NCBI RefSeq assembly: GCF_002951835.1
Contig: NZ_CP019448.1
Span: 62,001-126,000, forward strand
DNA: 64,000 nt
DNA from: Simonsiella muelleri ATCC 29453
Lineage (GTDB): Bacteria > Pseudomonadota > Gammaproteobacteria > Burkholderiales > Neisseriaceae
Reading direction: 5' to 3'
How positions within the stretch are numbered: position 1 is the first letter of the stretch; each line of letters starts with the position of its first letter. Below, one piece after another: positions 25,039 to 33,526 of the stretch. The notes under the pieces were generated by a model, which saw only the letters and a program-made list of their open reading frames with translations, did not search any database and was not told where the DNA came from. A program made the translations under genes and the position numbers.

Positions 25039-25218
25039 ATTAAGTTCAATTTGGCAAACCAATGTTTAAATCTATTAAACCGTTTCATTTAACTTGTTGG
25101 CGAATATGGTGATTTGGGTTTTGTTGGTGTTGCGTGTGATGGTTGTGGTTCGCATATTAATGTTGTCAAATGCTTTCAGGCAGCCTTTCAATACACGACA
25201 AACCCAAAAGCTTATTAT

Positions 25219-26037
25219 TTACTTACGCCAATTGGTTTGATTTTCACTTTGGATTTGGGTAATTTCTTCGGTAGCGAGATTGATTGCGGTCAATTGTCCT
25301 CCCCACAACGCGCCCGTATCCAACGCAATAATTTGTTTTTCATTCAGAAATCCCAATGCTGACCAATGTCCGAACACAATTTGATGACTCAAATGCTGCC
25401 GATTAGGCGCATCAAACCATGCGTACTGGGGCGTAGGAATGTTGTGGTACACGTTTTTGTATTGATGGTCTAATCCATTGTTTGGATTGAGTACGCGCAT
25501 TCGGGTAAACGCATTTGTGATAAAGCGCAAACGGTCGTATCCCTCCAAATCGGGAGACCAAAATTCAGGTTGGTTGCCATACATATTGGCAAAATAACCA
25601 CGTGGATTGTGGTGTAATTCCTGTTCTACTTCATGCGCTAATTGGGCGGATTGCGCCACTGTCCACTCTGGGAATAAGCCAGCGTGTACCAAAACATGGG
25701 TTTGGTTATGGCGCATTAACGGTTGTTGGCGCAACCAATCACGCATTTTGTTTAAATTAGGGTGTTGCAAGATTGAGGTAAGCGTGTCGCTGCGTTTGAG
25801 TTTGCCGTAGCCGTATGCCAGCGCGAGCAGGTGTAAATCATGATTGCCTAACACCATTTGTACGCTGCTTTCGTGTTGCATACAAAATTGCAGGCATTCC
25901 AATGAGTATGCACCACGATTAACAATATCGCCTACCAGCCACAGAGTGTCTGTTCCATGATTAAAATTTATTTTATTCAATAATTTGGCTAATTCGGTAT
26001 AGCAACCTTGTAAATCGCCAATTGCATAATGTGCCAT
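25219..26037 (-). CDS. apaH: Symmetrical bis(5'-nucleosyl)-tetraphosphatase
   Basis: 272 aa from MAHYAIGDLQGCYTEL; five extra upstream codons are ignored. It splits Ap4A into two ADP and affects stress signalling and RNA Np4 caps. Calcineurin-type metal motifs: IGDLQGCYTE (~6), LVGDIVNRGAYS (~35), VLGNHDLHLLAL (~64), and VHAGLFPEW; the C-terminal FGHWSALG and ALDTGALWGGQL are typical of ApaH. Monocistronic-looking; upstream lies a DUS and the first MITE copy. Confidence 0.94.
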   Translation of the reverse strand: MAHYAIGDLQGCYTELAKLLNKINFNHGTDTLWLVGDIVNRGAYSLECLQFCMQHESSVQMVLGNHDLHLLALAYGYGKLKRSDTLTSILQHPNLNKMRDWLRQQPLMRHNQTHVLVHAGLFPEWTVAQSAQLAHEVEQELHHNPRGYFANMYGNQPEFWSPDLEGYDRLRFITNAFTRMRVLNPNNGLDHQYKNVYHNIPTPQYAWFDAPNRQHLSHQIVFGHWSALGFLNEKQIIALDTGALWGGQLTAINLATEEITQIQSENQTNWRK

Positions 26038-26084
26038 GATGGGTATTCTCATGAAAAATGATTTTCAGGCAGCCTGAAAATTAA

Positions 26085-26245
26085 GAACCTGTATTCACAG
26101 CCAAGTGCGATGTCTTTTTGCTCCATTTAGCACGCCTGCTGCGTTGAATTTCATACTGATAGGAACACTATTTAGCACAAAATTTGCCTTGCGTTCGTAC
26201 CAACTGGGACAAAAAACATTTCACGTTAGCTATGAATACAGGTTC
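26085..26245. mobile_element. 161-bp MITE copy 1
   Basis: Starts GAACCTGTATTCACAGCC and ends GGCTATGAATACAGGTTC-like (here AGCTATGAATACAGGTTC), so the ends are inverted repeats. Flanked by TAA on both sides (26082-26084 and 26246-26248). The right end abuts gloA: the gene's stop TAG is formed from the TSD plus the first element base. No coding capacity. Confidence 0.85.
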
Positions 26246-26655
26246 TAATTTTGTGAATAGCTGTCATTACCTGATTTTTTTTGAATAAATTCAATTTTAT
26301 ATCCGTCAGGATCTTCCACAAAGGCAATCACGGTGCTGCCGTGTTTCATTGGGCCAGCTTCACGCGTTACTTTACCGCCTTTGGCGCGAACTGCATCACA
26401 AGCCGCGTAGGCATCGTCCACTTCAACTGCGATGTGTCCAAAAGCATTGCCCAAATCGTAAGTTGGTGTGTCCCAATTGTGGGTTAATTCTAAAACGGTG
26501 GTATCGCTTTCTTCGCCATAGCCGACAAAAGCAAGTGTGAATTTGCCTTCAGGATAATCTTTGCGGCGTAATACGCGCATTCCTAAAACTTCTGTATAAA
26601 AATTCAAAGATTTATCTAAATTACCCACGCGTAACATAGTGTGTAATAATCGCAT
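26245..26655 (-). CDS. gloA: Lactoylglutathione lyase (glyoxalase I)
   Basis: 136 aa. It converts the methylglyoxal-glutathione hemithioacetal to S-lactoylglutathione. Metal ligands by position: LLHTMLRVGNLDKS (His ~4), TTVLELTHNW (Glu ~55), GNAFGHIAVEVDD (His ~74) and GYKIEFIQK (Glu ~122). Glyoxalase/VOC double fold, normal length. The stop codon is created at the edge of the MITE, so the original stop was probably the TAA target itself. Confidence 0.95.
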   Translation of the reverse strand: MRLLHTMLRVGNLDKSLNFYTEVLGMRVLRRKDYPEGKFTLAFVGYGEESDTTVLELTHNWDTPTYDLGNAFGHIAVEVDDAYAACDAVRAKGGKVTREAGPMKHGSTVIAFVEDPDGYKIEFIQKKSGNDSYSQN

Positions 26656-26753
26656 AATGTTTATTTTCCCATCAAAATTGATTAAAAAAGTATTCTAACA
26701 TAATTAAATGCCCTACAATTAGGTTAAACCGAAGGACTTGAAAGAAAGACAAT

Positions 26754-27713
26754 ATGAAGTACAGCAAAATTTTAGGGACAGGCAGCTATTTACCTCAAAA
26801 TCGTGTCAGCAATGATGATTTAGCACAGCGAATTGACACATCAGATGAATGGATTACCACACGCACGGGCATTAAAGCTCGCCACATCGCTTCCGATAAC
26901 GAAAAAACCAGTGATTTAGCCACTGCTGCCGCTCGCCAAGCAATTGAAGCAGCAGCAATTTCTGCTGATGAAATTGACTTGATTATTGTTGCCACCACCA
27001 CGCCTGATATGCAGTTTCCGTCCACAGCCACTATGGTACAACAGAAATTGGGGATTTCAGGCTGCCCTGCGTTTGACGTGCAAGCGGTGTGTGCAGGGTT
27101 TATGTATGCGCTTGCCACAGCTAATGCTTACATTCAAAGTGGTATGGCAACCAAAGCTTTGGTCATTGGTGCAGACATCTTTAGCCGAATTTTGAATTGG
27201 GAAGACCGTGGCACTTGTGTATTGTTTGGCGATGGCGCAGGTGCGGTGGTGTTGGGTGCAAGTGATGATGTGGGTATCATCAGCAGCCGTTTACACGCCG
27301 ATGGTCATTATCTGGATTTGTTGAAAGTGCCAGCGCAAATGATTGATGGACAAATATGCGGTTCGCCGTTTGTGGAAATGGACGGGCAGGGTGTGTTTAA
27401 ATTTGCCGTGAAACAATTGGCAGCAGTCGCACAAGAGGTTCTAGAGATGGCAGATTATACAGCTGACCAAGTGGATTGGATGATTCCGCACCAAGCCAAT
27501 CGCCGTATCATTGAATCTACTGCCAAACATTTGGGTTTGAGTATGGATAAAGTGATTTTAACGGTGGCAGAACACGCCAATACATCTGCTGCATCTATTC
27601 CGTTGGCGTTAGATGCAGGGGTGCGTGATGGTCGCATTCAACGCGGACAAATTTTGTTACTAGAAGGTATTGGTGGTGGTTTTGCTTGGGGGGCGGTTTT
27701 AATTCAATATTAA
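26754..27713 (+). CDS. fabH: Beta-ketoacyl-ACP synthase III
   Basis: 319 aa. It condenses acetyl-CoA with malonyl-ACP to start fatty acid synthesis. Catalytic triad visible: Cys in DVQAVCAGFMYALAT (~112), His in WMIPHQANRRI (~244), Asn in AEHANTSAASIPLA (~274), and the glycine-rich LLEGIGGGFAWGAVL end. Start preceded by GAAAGA. It stands alone here; no plsX or fabD beside it. Confidence 0.97.
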   Translation: MKYSKILGTGSYLPQNRVSNDDLAQRIDTSDEWITTRTGIKARHIASDNEKTSDLATAAARQAIEAAAISADEIDLIIVATTTPDMQFPSTATMVQQKLGISGCPAFDVQAVCAGFMYALATANAYIQSGMATKALVIGADIFSRILNWEDRGTCVLFGDGAGAVVLGASDDVGIISSRLHADGHYLDLLKVPAQMIDGQICGSPFVEMDGQGVFKFAVKQLAAVAQEVLEMADYTADQVDWMIPHQANRRIIESTAKHLGLSMDKVILTVAEHANTSAASIPLALDAGVRDGRIQRGQILLLEGIGGGFAWGAVLIQY

Positions 27714-27827
27714 ATAAAATATTCGTTAGCGAAAACATCAATTTGGAGAGAGTAGAGGAATTGGTGTTTGAGTTGACGATGGTTGATGTGTTGAAGTTTA
27801 TTTCACATACTGTTTAGGAGTAATTAT

Positions 27828-28003
27828 ATGAAAACTTTTTTGCAGGGAATAGGTTATGTTTTTGTGTTTTTTTGGTTACTTGGGCATGGGATTTAGGCTC
27901 AGAAATTAAATTTTTACCCAATTTATATGTGCGGATTTGGTTTTGCGTAACAATGGGTTTTGCAACAAGTATTTTATTTAATCATATTGAAAAAGATGAT
28001 TGA
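27828..28003 (+). pseudogene. Small membrane protein gene with a frameshift at a T7 tract
   Basis: A start with SD AGGAG opens MKTFLQGIGYVFVFF and stops after 22 codons. Adding one T to the T7 run just after 27863 would give a 58-aa protein continuing LVTWAWDLGSEIKFLP and ending SILFNHIEKDD. Either the gene is broken, or the tract allows slippage, or there is a base-calling error. The remaining intergenic sequence between fabH and the tRNA genes shows nothing else. Confidence 0.5.
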
Positions 28004-28035
28004 TGTTATGCAACAACTGTAGACGAATGTAGACG

Positions 28036-28066
28036 AAAAAAACAGCCTTTAAAAAGGCTGTTTTTT
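28036..28066 (-). terminator. Intrinsic terminator after the tRNA cluster
   Basis: Stem AAAAACAGCC/GGCTGTTTTT with short loop TTTAAAAA and A/T tails on both sides, just beyond the 3' end of tRNA-Leu. Confidence 0.85.
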
Positions 28067-28071
28067 AAATG

Positions 28072-28161
28072 TGGTGCCCGAAACCGGAATCGAACCGGTA
28101 CGCTCGGTTTAGGAGCGACGGATTTTAAGTCCGTTGTGTCTACCAATTCCACCACTCGGGC
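28072..28161 (-). tRNA. tRNA-Leu (UAA)
   Basis: Class II tRNA with long variable arm. On the minus strand the acceptor begins GCCCGAG and ends CGGGCACCA with an encoded CCA. The anticodon stem-loop ACGGA-CTTAAAA-TCCGT gives UAA; the T arm is GGTTCGATTCC. Last gene of the Gly-Gly-Cys-Leu cluster. Confidence 0.95.
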
Positions 28162-28271
28162 ACTCTGAAACTGGATTTATTTTTGGAGGCGGGGGCGTGG
28201 AATTAAACCAGCCTATATAAGGGTTGCACCCCTTATTGCATCAACACTCTGCCACCCCGCCAGTGAATCGC

Positions 28272-28345
28272 TGGAGGCGAAAGCCAGAATCGAACTGGCG
28301 TCCACGGATTTGCAATCCGCTGCATTACCACTATGCTATTTCGCC
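28272..28345 (-). tRNA. tRNA-Cys (GCA)
   Basis: Acceptor GGCGAAA / TTTCGCCTCCA, anticodon loop ATTGCAAA giving GCA, T arm CCAGTTCGATTCTGG, encoded CCA. Between tRNA-Gly and tRNA-Leu. Confidence 0.95.
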
Positions 28346-28356
28346 TCAGACAAAAT

Positions 28357-28432
28357 TGGAGCGGGAAACGAGTCTCGAACTCGCGACCTCAACCTTGGCA
28401 AGGTTGCGCTCTACCAACTGAGCTATTCCCGC
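28357..28432 (-). tRNA. tRNA-Gly (GCC), copy 2
   Basis: Acceptor GCGGGAA / TTCCCGCTCCA, anticodon loop CTTGCCAAG giving GCC, D arm GCTCAGTTGGTAGAGC, encoded CCA. Appears identical in sequence to the neighbour at 28455. Confidence 0.96.
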
Positions 28433-28454
28433 ATATTTCAAAATAAAAACAAAC

Positions 28455-28530
28455 TGGAGCGGGAAACGAGTCTCGAACTCGCGACCTCAACCTTGGCAAG
28501 GTTGCGCTCTACCAACTGAGCTATTCCCGC
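28455..28530 (-). tRNA. tRNA-Gly (GCC), copy 1
   Basis: Same sequence as the copy at 28357, separated by 22 bp of AT-rich spacer. First of the cluster, 75 bp downstream of pgsA on the same strand; the order pgsA-Gly-Cys-Leu resembles the Escherichia coli pgsA-glyW-cysT-leuZ order, with glycine duplicated. Confidence 0.96.
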
Positions 28531-28605
28531 TTCGCTTCACATTGCAGCGAAGAAGACGGCATTATAATGCTTGTGAAAATATTGTCAAGCGCTTTTTGCG
28601 ATATT

Positions 28606-29169
28606 TTATTGAAATTCTTTCCACGCCATTTTTAAATAGTAACACATTGACCAAATAGTCAAAATAGATGCAATTAACATCAATAAGTTACCAATCAAAA
28701 TCAAATTCAAACCCATAAATTGATTATCATAAATTAATAACATCGTAATAGAAATCATTTGGGCAGCAGTTTTGAATTTCCCAATACTCGCTACCGCCAC
28801 GCTGCTGCGTTTGCCCATTTGTGCCATCCATTCGCGAAGTGCTGAAATGGTGATTTCACGACTGATAATCACAATACCATATAATGCTGGTGTACGTTCT
28901 TGTTCTATCAGCAAAATCAGTGCAACCGCTACCATCAATTTATCAGCAATCGGATCTAAAAATGCACCAAAATCCGAAGTTTGATGCCATTTTCGTGCCA
29001 AATAGCCGTCCAACCAATCGGTAATCCCTGCCACAATGAAAATGCAGGCAGCAATCCAATTGGTTATTTGCGTGGCTAACCAATTGTTTGGCACATACAA
29101 CATTAACGTAAAAATCGGTATCAGCCCGATGCGTAACCATGTCAGAAAAATGGGAATGTTCCAAGTCAT
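28606..29169 (-). CDS. pgsA: CDP-diacylglycerol--glycerol-3-phosphate 3-phosphatidyltransferase
   Basis: 187 aa inner-membrane enzyme making phosphatidylglycerolphosphate for anionic phospholipids. CDP-alcohol phosphotransferase motif: DWLDGYLARKWHQTSDFGAF followed by LDPIADK (~46-73), with the D..DG..AR...G..D...D residues. The N terminus MTWNIPIFLTWLRIGLIPIF is typical. Four to six helices. Upstream of the tRNA cluster. Confidence 0.96.
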   Translation of the reverse strand: MTWNIPIFLTWLRIGLIPIFTLMLYVPNNWLATQITNWIAACIFIVAGITDWLDGYLARKWHQTSDFGAFLDPIADKLMVAVALILLIEQERTPALYGIVIISREITISALREWMAQMGKRSSVAVASIGKFKTAAQMISITMLLIYDNQFMGLNLILIGNLLMLIASILTIWSMCYYLKMAWKEFQ

Positions 29170-29267
29170 TTTGGGTTTGCTCCTGTTTCAGGCTGCCTGA
29201 AAAAATAGGCGAACCAATCAACTGGTTTTATATTAATAAAGCGATATTATAATGATTAAACCATTTT

Positions 29268-30578
29268 TTACAATGATTTTACATTGTTACACTTAACCCA
29301 AGTCCAGCCATATTGTTCACAAACGTCGTACCATTGTTGCAGACGTTCTTGCGTGCTGCTGTCTGATGTTGAATCTGTCCATAACCACACAATCACATTC
29401 GTCCCCAAACTCGCTAAACGGCGAATCGTACCACGGTCTGGTGTTTGTGCAGCGCGAATTGCCACCAATAATTGCACGGGTTGCGCTGCCGCTGTTTGCG
29501 CCAAATGTACCCATTCATCACGACTGGCAACCACGTTTTGATTGAGCCATTCTTGTCCCAAAACATCTTGATACCATTGTGGATTATTTTGTGGCAACAT
29601 ATCCACTGCCACCGCCCAATGTTGTGAGGCTGCCTGAAGCGTAATCGCTGGTGATTGGCGAACGGGGTCGGGTGAATAATCTTGGTCGCTGTCTACAATT
29701 TTGCGTTGCCAGCGTTGAATAATATTTTGGTAATAGGGGAGTTGGAGATTCAATTCGGGTTGATGGCGATGTGTTTGCCACACGCTGACGCCCCATGCCA
29801 GTAAGCGCGGCAAAATGCCATAGCACAGCAAACTACCGAGTAATAAACTGCCCCATGTAGCTGCATTGGTTTCATCTAAATGATTTCGGCTTGCCAAGAT
29901 TGCAGAAGCAGTGGGGACATCAAATCCCAATTTTTCAGGTAGCCATGCCAAATATGCAATTGCATGAGTCATTGTTTGATTACTGAGTAAAGTGCTTTCC
30001 CAAGTGAAGCGATATTGTCGCACCAACAACAGCAATAACGCTGCCACAAACATCCCCATTAAACCCATCAACGTCAAGCGGTGCATCACCACGCTACGCC
30101 GCCACATAGTATGTGGGCGGAACATGGCATCTGAATCAAGTTGCGCAATGGCTTGCCCGACTGCATCTGAATGTTTACCGTATAAAAAGGGAATAGTGAT
30201 GGATTGGGTTTGACGGCGAAAACAAACATTAATCAACCAAATGAATAACATAATCGTATTCATGCCCAAAATGCCCATCAGTACCACAAAAAAATTTAAC
30301 GCTGATTGCTGCATTAAACCATACGTTCCCATAAATCCCGTTATAAACCATACCGCCGCTGCCATATACAGCAGCCATTGAATGCGGTGTTGATGACGAT
30401 TCAATCGGTCGGCGAGTTCTTGATGGCGATCAATAAGTTCGGCGCGGCGGTGGAGTTTGCTGAGGTTATCTTGATGATTTTGGCGTAGTTGTTCGGTGAT
30501 GACTGTGGGGTCGGCAGAAAAAATGTGGTTACGTTGTTCCAATAAACGCACCAGTTCGGTTAATGAGATGGGCATCAT
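29268..30578 (-). CDS. DUF2868 family membrane protein
   Basis: 436 aa. Starts MMPISLTELVRLLEQRNHIF, then a charged helical stretch (HRRAELIDRHQELADRL), then helices around IQWLLYMAAAVWFITGFMG, FFVVLMGILGMNTIMLFIWL, TLMGMFVAALLLLL and LLLGSLLCYGILPRLLAWG. A soluble C-terminal domain contains VQLLVAIRAAQTPDRG and NVIVWLWTDS. I recall this architecture as DUF2868, which in other bacteria lies next to a DUF3482 GTPase gene; none is present here. Function unknown. Confidence 0.75.
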   Translation of the reverse strand: MMPISLTELVRLLEQRNHIFSADPTVITEQLRQNHQDNLSKLHRRAELIDRHQELADRLNRHQHRIQWLLYMAAAVWFITGFMGTYGLMQQSALNFFVVLMGILGMNTIMLFIWLINVCFRRQTQSITIPFLYGKHSDAVGQAIAQLDSDAMFRPHTMWRRSVVMHRLTLMGLMGMFVAALLLLLVRQYRFTWESTLLSNQTMTHAIAYLAWLPEKLGFDVPTASAILASRNHLDETNAATWGSLLLGSLLCYGILPRLLAWGVSVWQTHRHQPELNLQLPYYQNIIQRWQRKIVDSDQDYSPDPVRQSPAITLQAASQHWAVAVDMLPQNNPQWYQDVLGQEWLNQNVVASRDEWVHLAQTAAAQPVQLLVAIRAAQTPDRGTIRRLASLGTNVIVWLWTDSTSDSSTQERLQQWYDVCEQYGWTWVKCNNVKSL

Positions 30579-30755
30579 GTTGTGTAAAAATGAATTGATT
30601 TGGTTAAAATTATAGCGTTTTCTATGTGCATTAGGGCGAATTTCAGGCAGCCTGAAACCTGTGTCAAAAAGGGTACGTTTTTAACATACCATTGCATCAA
30701 TCAAATGATAAGTTAGAAACGCACCCTGTATGAATCTTTCAGGCAGCCTGAAAAA

Positions 30756-31427
30756 TTAAATATGTGGTTTAATTAATTCTACGCCATTTTGTTGCGCTAA
30801 AATTAACAAATCCGCTGTATCATGTGCAAAGATGCCATTTTCTACCACACCTAAAATTTGATTTAAGCGGTCTTCCATTTCCATGGGTTTACTCAAATCT
30901 AAACCCGATACATCTAAAATTTCATTTCCATTGAATGATTTAAATCCGATTCGCAATTCAGGATTGCCACCCAGTGCCACGATTTTTCGTGCCACCATGC
31001 TTCGTGCCATCGGAATCACTTCCACTGCCACGGGGAATTTTCCCAGTCGCGTTACATATTTGCTTTCGTCTGCCAAACAAATAAATTGTTCGGATAAACG
31101 CGCCACAATTTTTTCGGTTAAATGTGCGCCACCACCGCCTTTAATCATTTGTAATGTGTGGTTTACTTCATCTGCACCGTCAAAATACACAGGTAAACGC
31201 GTAACTTCGTTGGCGTGAATTTCAGGGATACCGTATTGCGCCAATAATTCTGAACTTTTGCGTGATGTGGTTACTGCGCCTTTGATTTTTTTGTCGCTTT
31301 TGCCCAATGCTTCAATGAAAAAATTCACAGTGCTGCCCGTACCAATGCCAATGTATTCATTTTCTGGTACAAATTCTAGGGCTTTAGCGGCGGCTAAACG
31401 TTTTAAATCATCTTGAGATTGTTTCAT
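30756..31427 (-). CDS. rpiA: Ribose-5-phosphate isomerase A
   Basis: 223 aa. It interconverts ribose-5-phosphate and ribulose-5-phosphate in the pentose phosphate pathway. Motifs: IGIGTGSTVNFFIEAL (~27), YFDGADEVNHTLQMIKGGGGAH (in two parts, ~81-102) and EVIPMARSMVARKI. SD GAAGGAAT just upstream. A DUS lies after the stop, and the 177-bp gap to the next gene contains two DUS copies and a degenerate inverted repeat ACGTTTTTAAC/GTTAGAAACGC. Confidence 0.97.
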   Translation of the reverse strand: MKQSQDDLKRLAAAKALEFVPENEYIGIGTGSTVNFFIEALGKSDKKIKGAVTTSRKSSELLAQYGIPEIHANEVTRLPVYFDGADEVNHTLQMIKGGGGAHLTEKIVARLSEQFICLADESKYVTRLGKFPVAVEVIPMARSMVARKIVALGGNPELRIGFKSFNGNEILDVSGLDLSKPMEMEDRLNQILGVVENGIFAHDTADLLILAQQNGVELIKPHI

Positions 31428-31453
31428 GTTGATTCCTTCAAATGATTAATAGG

Positions 31454-32119
31454 TTAAATATATCCAAATACATACGCGCCCAAAAATGCCACCACAACCA
31501 TTAACATAACCCATACCGCAATTAATAACATCACCAATTTTGGATTATCGGGTTTGGTTTCGGTGGGGGAAATTTGGGGGTTGGTATCGGGTTCGGTTAA
31601 GGCAGCAGGTTGTGGCGAGCTGATTTTGGGCGCGACAGGTGATGGGCGTTTACCGTGCTGCGGCTTGGGCGTGGTGCGAACCTGTTTGATTTCAGGCTGC
31701 TCGTCCGATAAAAGCGTTGGCGGATTAGTGGATGTGGTTTGGGCATTTTCGGTGTGGGTTTGTTTTTTTTGTTGTGCTTCTTGCACCATTTGGCGTGCGC
31801 GTCCGTAAAATGCCTCACCTGTTGCGCTGTTGCCTGCGATTTTTCGTGTGATGCGAATGCTGTTGAGCAAATCGCATTCAAACCAATCGCTGTTGTGGTC
31901 GGGATTAACGCATTTGTCGGCTAATTGTTCGTGAATTTTTTGCAATAGGCTTTGCGGATAAGGTGTGCGTAAAGCATATTGTAATTCAAATGGATAAGGT
32001 AATTTGATTCCTGAATTACCGTATTGTCGTACCAATGCTTCGGGGTCGGAATCAGAGCAGCCGATGGCAAGCCAGTCGGGTACGGCTTCATTGCTGAGAA
32101 TATAAATCCAGCCTTTCAT
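31454..32119 (-). CDS. GIY-YIG-like (Mug113/T5orf172-type) protein with C-terminal membrane anchor
   Basis: 221 aa. N-terminal ~100 residues: MKGWIYILSNEAVPDWLAIG, PYPFELQYALRTPYPQSL, KIHEQLADKC and DWFECDLLNSIR, the pattern of the Mug113/T5orf172 subgroup of GIY-YIG nuclease-like domains. A low-complexity Gln/Thr/Pro linker follows (~110-195), and then a single C-terminal helix LVMLLIAVWVMLMVVVAFLG. A nuclease-like domain tethered to the membrane is unusual; activity is not shown, and the family may be non-catalytic. Confidence 0.7.
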   Translation of the reverse strand: MKGWIYILSNEAVPDWLAIGCSDSDPEALVRQYGNSGIKLPYPFELQYALRTPYPQSLLQKIHEQLADKCVNPDHNSDWFECDLLNSIRITRKIAGNSATGEAFYGRARQMVQEAQQKKQTHTENAQTTSTNPPTLLSDEQPEIKQVRTTPKPQHGKRPSPVAPKISSPQPAALTEPDTNPQISPTETKPDNPKLVMLLIAVWVMLMVVVAFLGAYVFGYI

Positions 32120-32161
32120 TTTATTGATTTCCTTTATTTTTTAATTTGAAATATTCAGGGA

Positions 32162-33343
32162 TTACGCGTCCAGCGAATTAATCCATTTTGCTGCATTTTG
32201 TCGGACTTCGCTGTCCAAATCTAACAACTCATCAATACTATTCAGGCTGCCTGAAATAAATTCAGATTGCGACAAACAGTGTTCTACCACACGTGCAATG
32301 TCGGTAAAACCAATTTGTTCGCGTAAAAACGCTGCTACTGCAATTTCATTTGCCGCATTCAACACGCACGGCGCAGAACCACCCACCAACATTGCATCAT
32401 ACGCCAATTTTAAGCATGGATAACGAGCAAAATCAGGCTCGCTAAACGTTAAACCCGATAATTGACCAAAATCCAAATCGCCCACGCCCGACTCGATTCG
32501 TTCAGGCAGCCCCAAACAATACGCAATCGGTGTACGCATATCGGGGTTACCCAATTGCGCCAACACGCTGCCGTCCAAATAACGTACCATGCTGTGAATA
32601 ATGGATTGTGGGTGAATCACGACTTCCAAATTTTCAGGCGGACAATTAAACAGCCAATGCGCTTCAATCAGCTCCAATCCTTTATTCATCATTGTAGACG
32701 AATCCACCGAAATTTTTTGTCCCATTGACCAATTTGGGTGTTTGACGGCTTGCGTGGGCGTAATTTGGGCTAATTCATTCAATGGCGTATGCAAAAATGA
32801 ACCACCAGACGCTGTCAAAATAATGGATTTGATGCCCGAATCTTTCAGGCTGCCTGAATAATCATGTGGTAAAACTTGAAAAATCGCATTGTGTTCGCTG
32901 TCAATGGGTAATACTTTTGCGCCATTTGCCTTTGCTGTTTCCATAAACAGGCTGCCTGAAACCACCAGTGTTTCTTTGTTGGCAAGATAAATGGTTTTAC
33001 CACATTGCGCCGCCGCCAAAGCAGATGGCAATCCTGCTGCGCCGACAATTGCGCACATCACGCCTGTTACTTCGCTGGCAGTGGCGATGTCAATTAAAGC
33101 TTGTTTGCCATGCAAGATTTCAATTTTCAGGCTTCCTAACAATTCGCGCAATTTTGTGGCGTGATTTTTGTCTGCCACAACGGCGTATTTGGGGGAAAAT
33201 TGACGACATTGTTCGGCTAATTTTTCTACTTGTGTGTGTCCAGCCAGTGCAAAAATTTGGAATTGGTCGGGGTGTCGTGAAATCACGTTTAAAGTGGACA
33301 CCCCGATGCTGCCTGTGCTGCCGAGTATGGTTAAAATTTGCAT
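32162..33343 (-). CDS. dxr: 1-deoxy-D-xylulose 5-phosphate reductoisomerase
   Basis: 393 aa; second step of the MEP isoprenoid pathway, making MEP with NADPH. Motifs: NADPH-binding ILGSTGSIGVSTLNVI (~5), LANKETLVVSGSLF (~123), PIDSEHNAIFQ (~146) and KISVDSSTMMNKGLELIEAHWLF (two parts, ~210-232). Several DUS copies are tolerated in coding positions (YSGSLKDSG, ISGSLNS, SGSLF), showing how uptake sequences shape surface loops in this genome. Confidence 0.97.
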   Translation of the reverse strand: MQILTILGSTGSIGVSTLNVISRHPDQFQIFALAGHTQVEKLAEQCRQFSPKYAVVADKNHATKLRELLGSLKIEILHGKQALIDIATASEVTGVMCAIVGAAGLPSALAAAQCGKTIYLANKETLVVSGSLFMETAKANGAKVLPIDSEHNAIFQVLPHDYSGSLKDSGIKSIILTASGGSFLHTPLNELAQITPTQAVKHPNWSMGQKISVDSSTMMNKGLELIEAHWLFNCPPENLEVVIHPQSIIHSMVRYLDGSVLAQLGNPDMRTPIAYCLGLPERIESGVGDLDFGQLSGLTFSEPDFARYPCLKLAYDAMLVGGSAPCVLNAANEIAVAAFLREQIGFTDIARVVEHCLSQSEFISGSLNSIDELLDLDSEVRQNAAKWINSLDA

Positions 33344-33526
33344 ATTTTTTGTCTTTGAAAAATAAGTTGGATTATAGCGTAAAAATGCTTTCAGGCTGCC
33401 TGAAAATGGAAGGGGTGTTGTTTTGTGCTTGTTTTACTAAAATAATAAGATTAACATATTGAATTTTCATAATAAATAATTTAAAATGCGCGATTATTTT
33501 GTTGTGGTTTGCGAGGGAATTATCTT

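Noticed and set aside
25114..25362. 82-codon plus-strand frame near the apaH end
   Set aside because: It largely overlaps apaH on the opposite strand and shows no protein family features.
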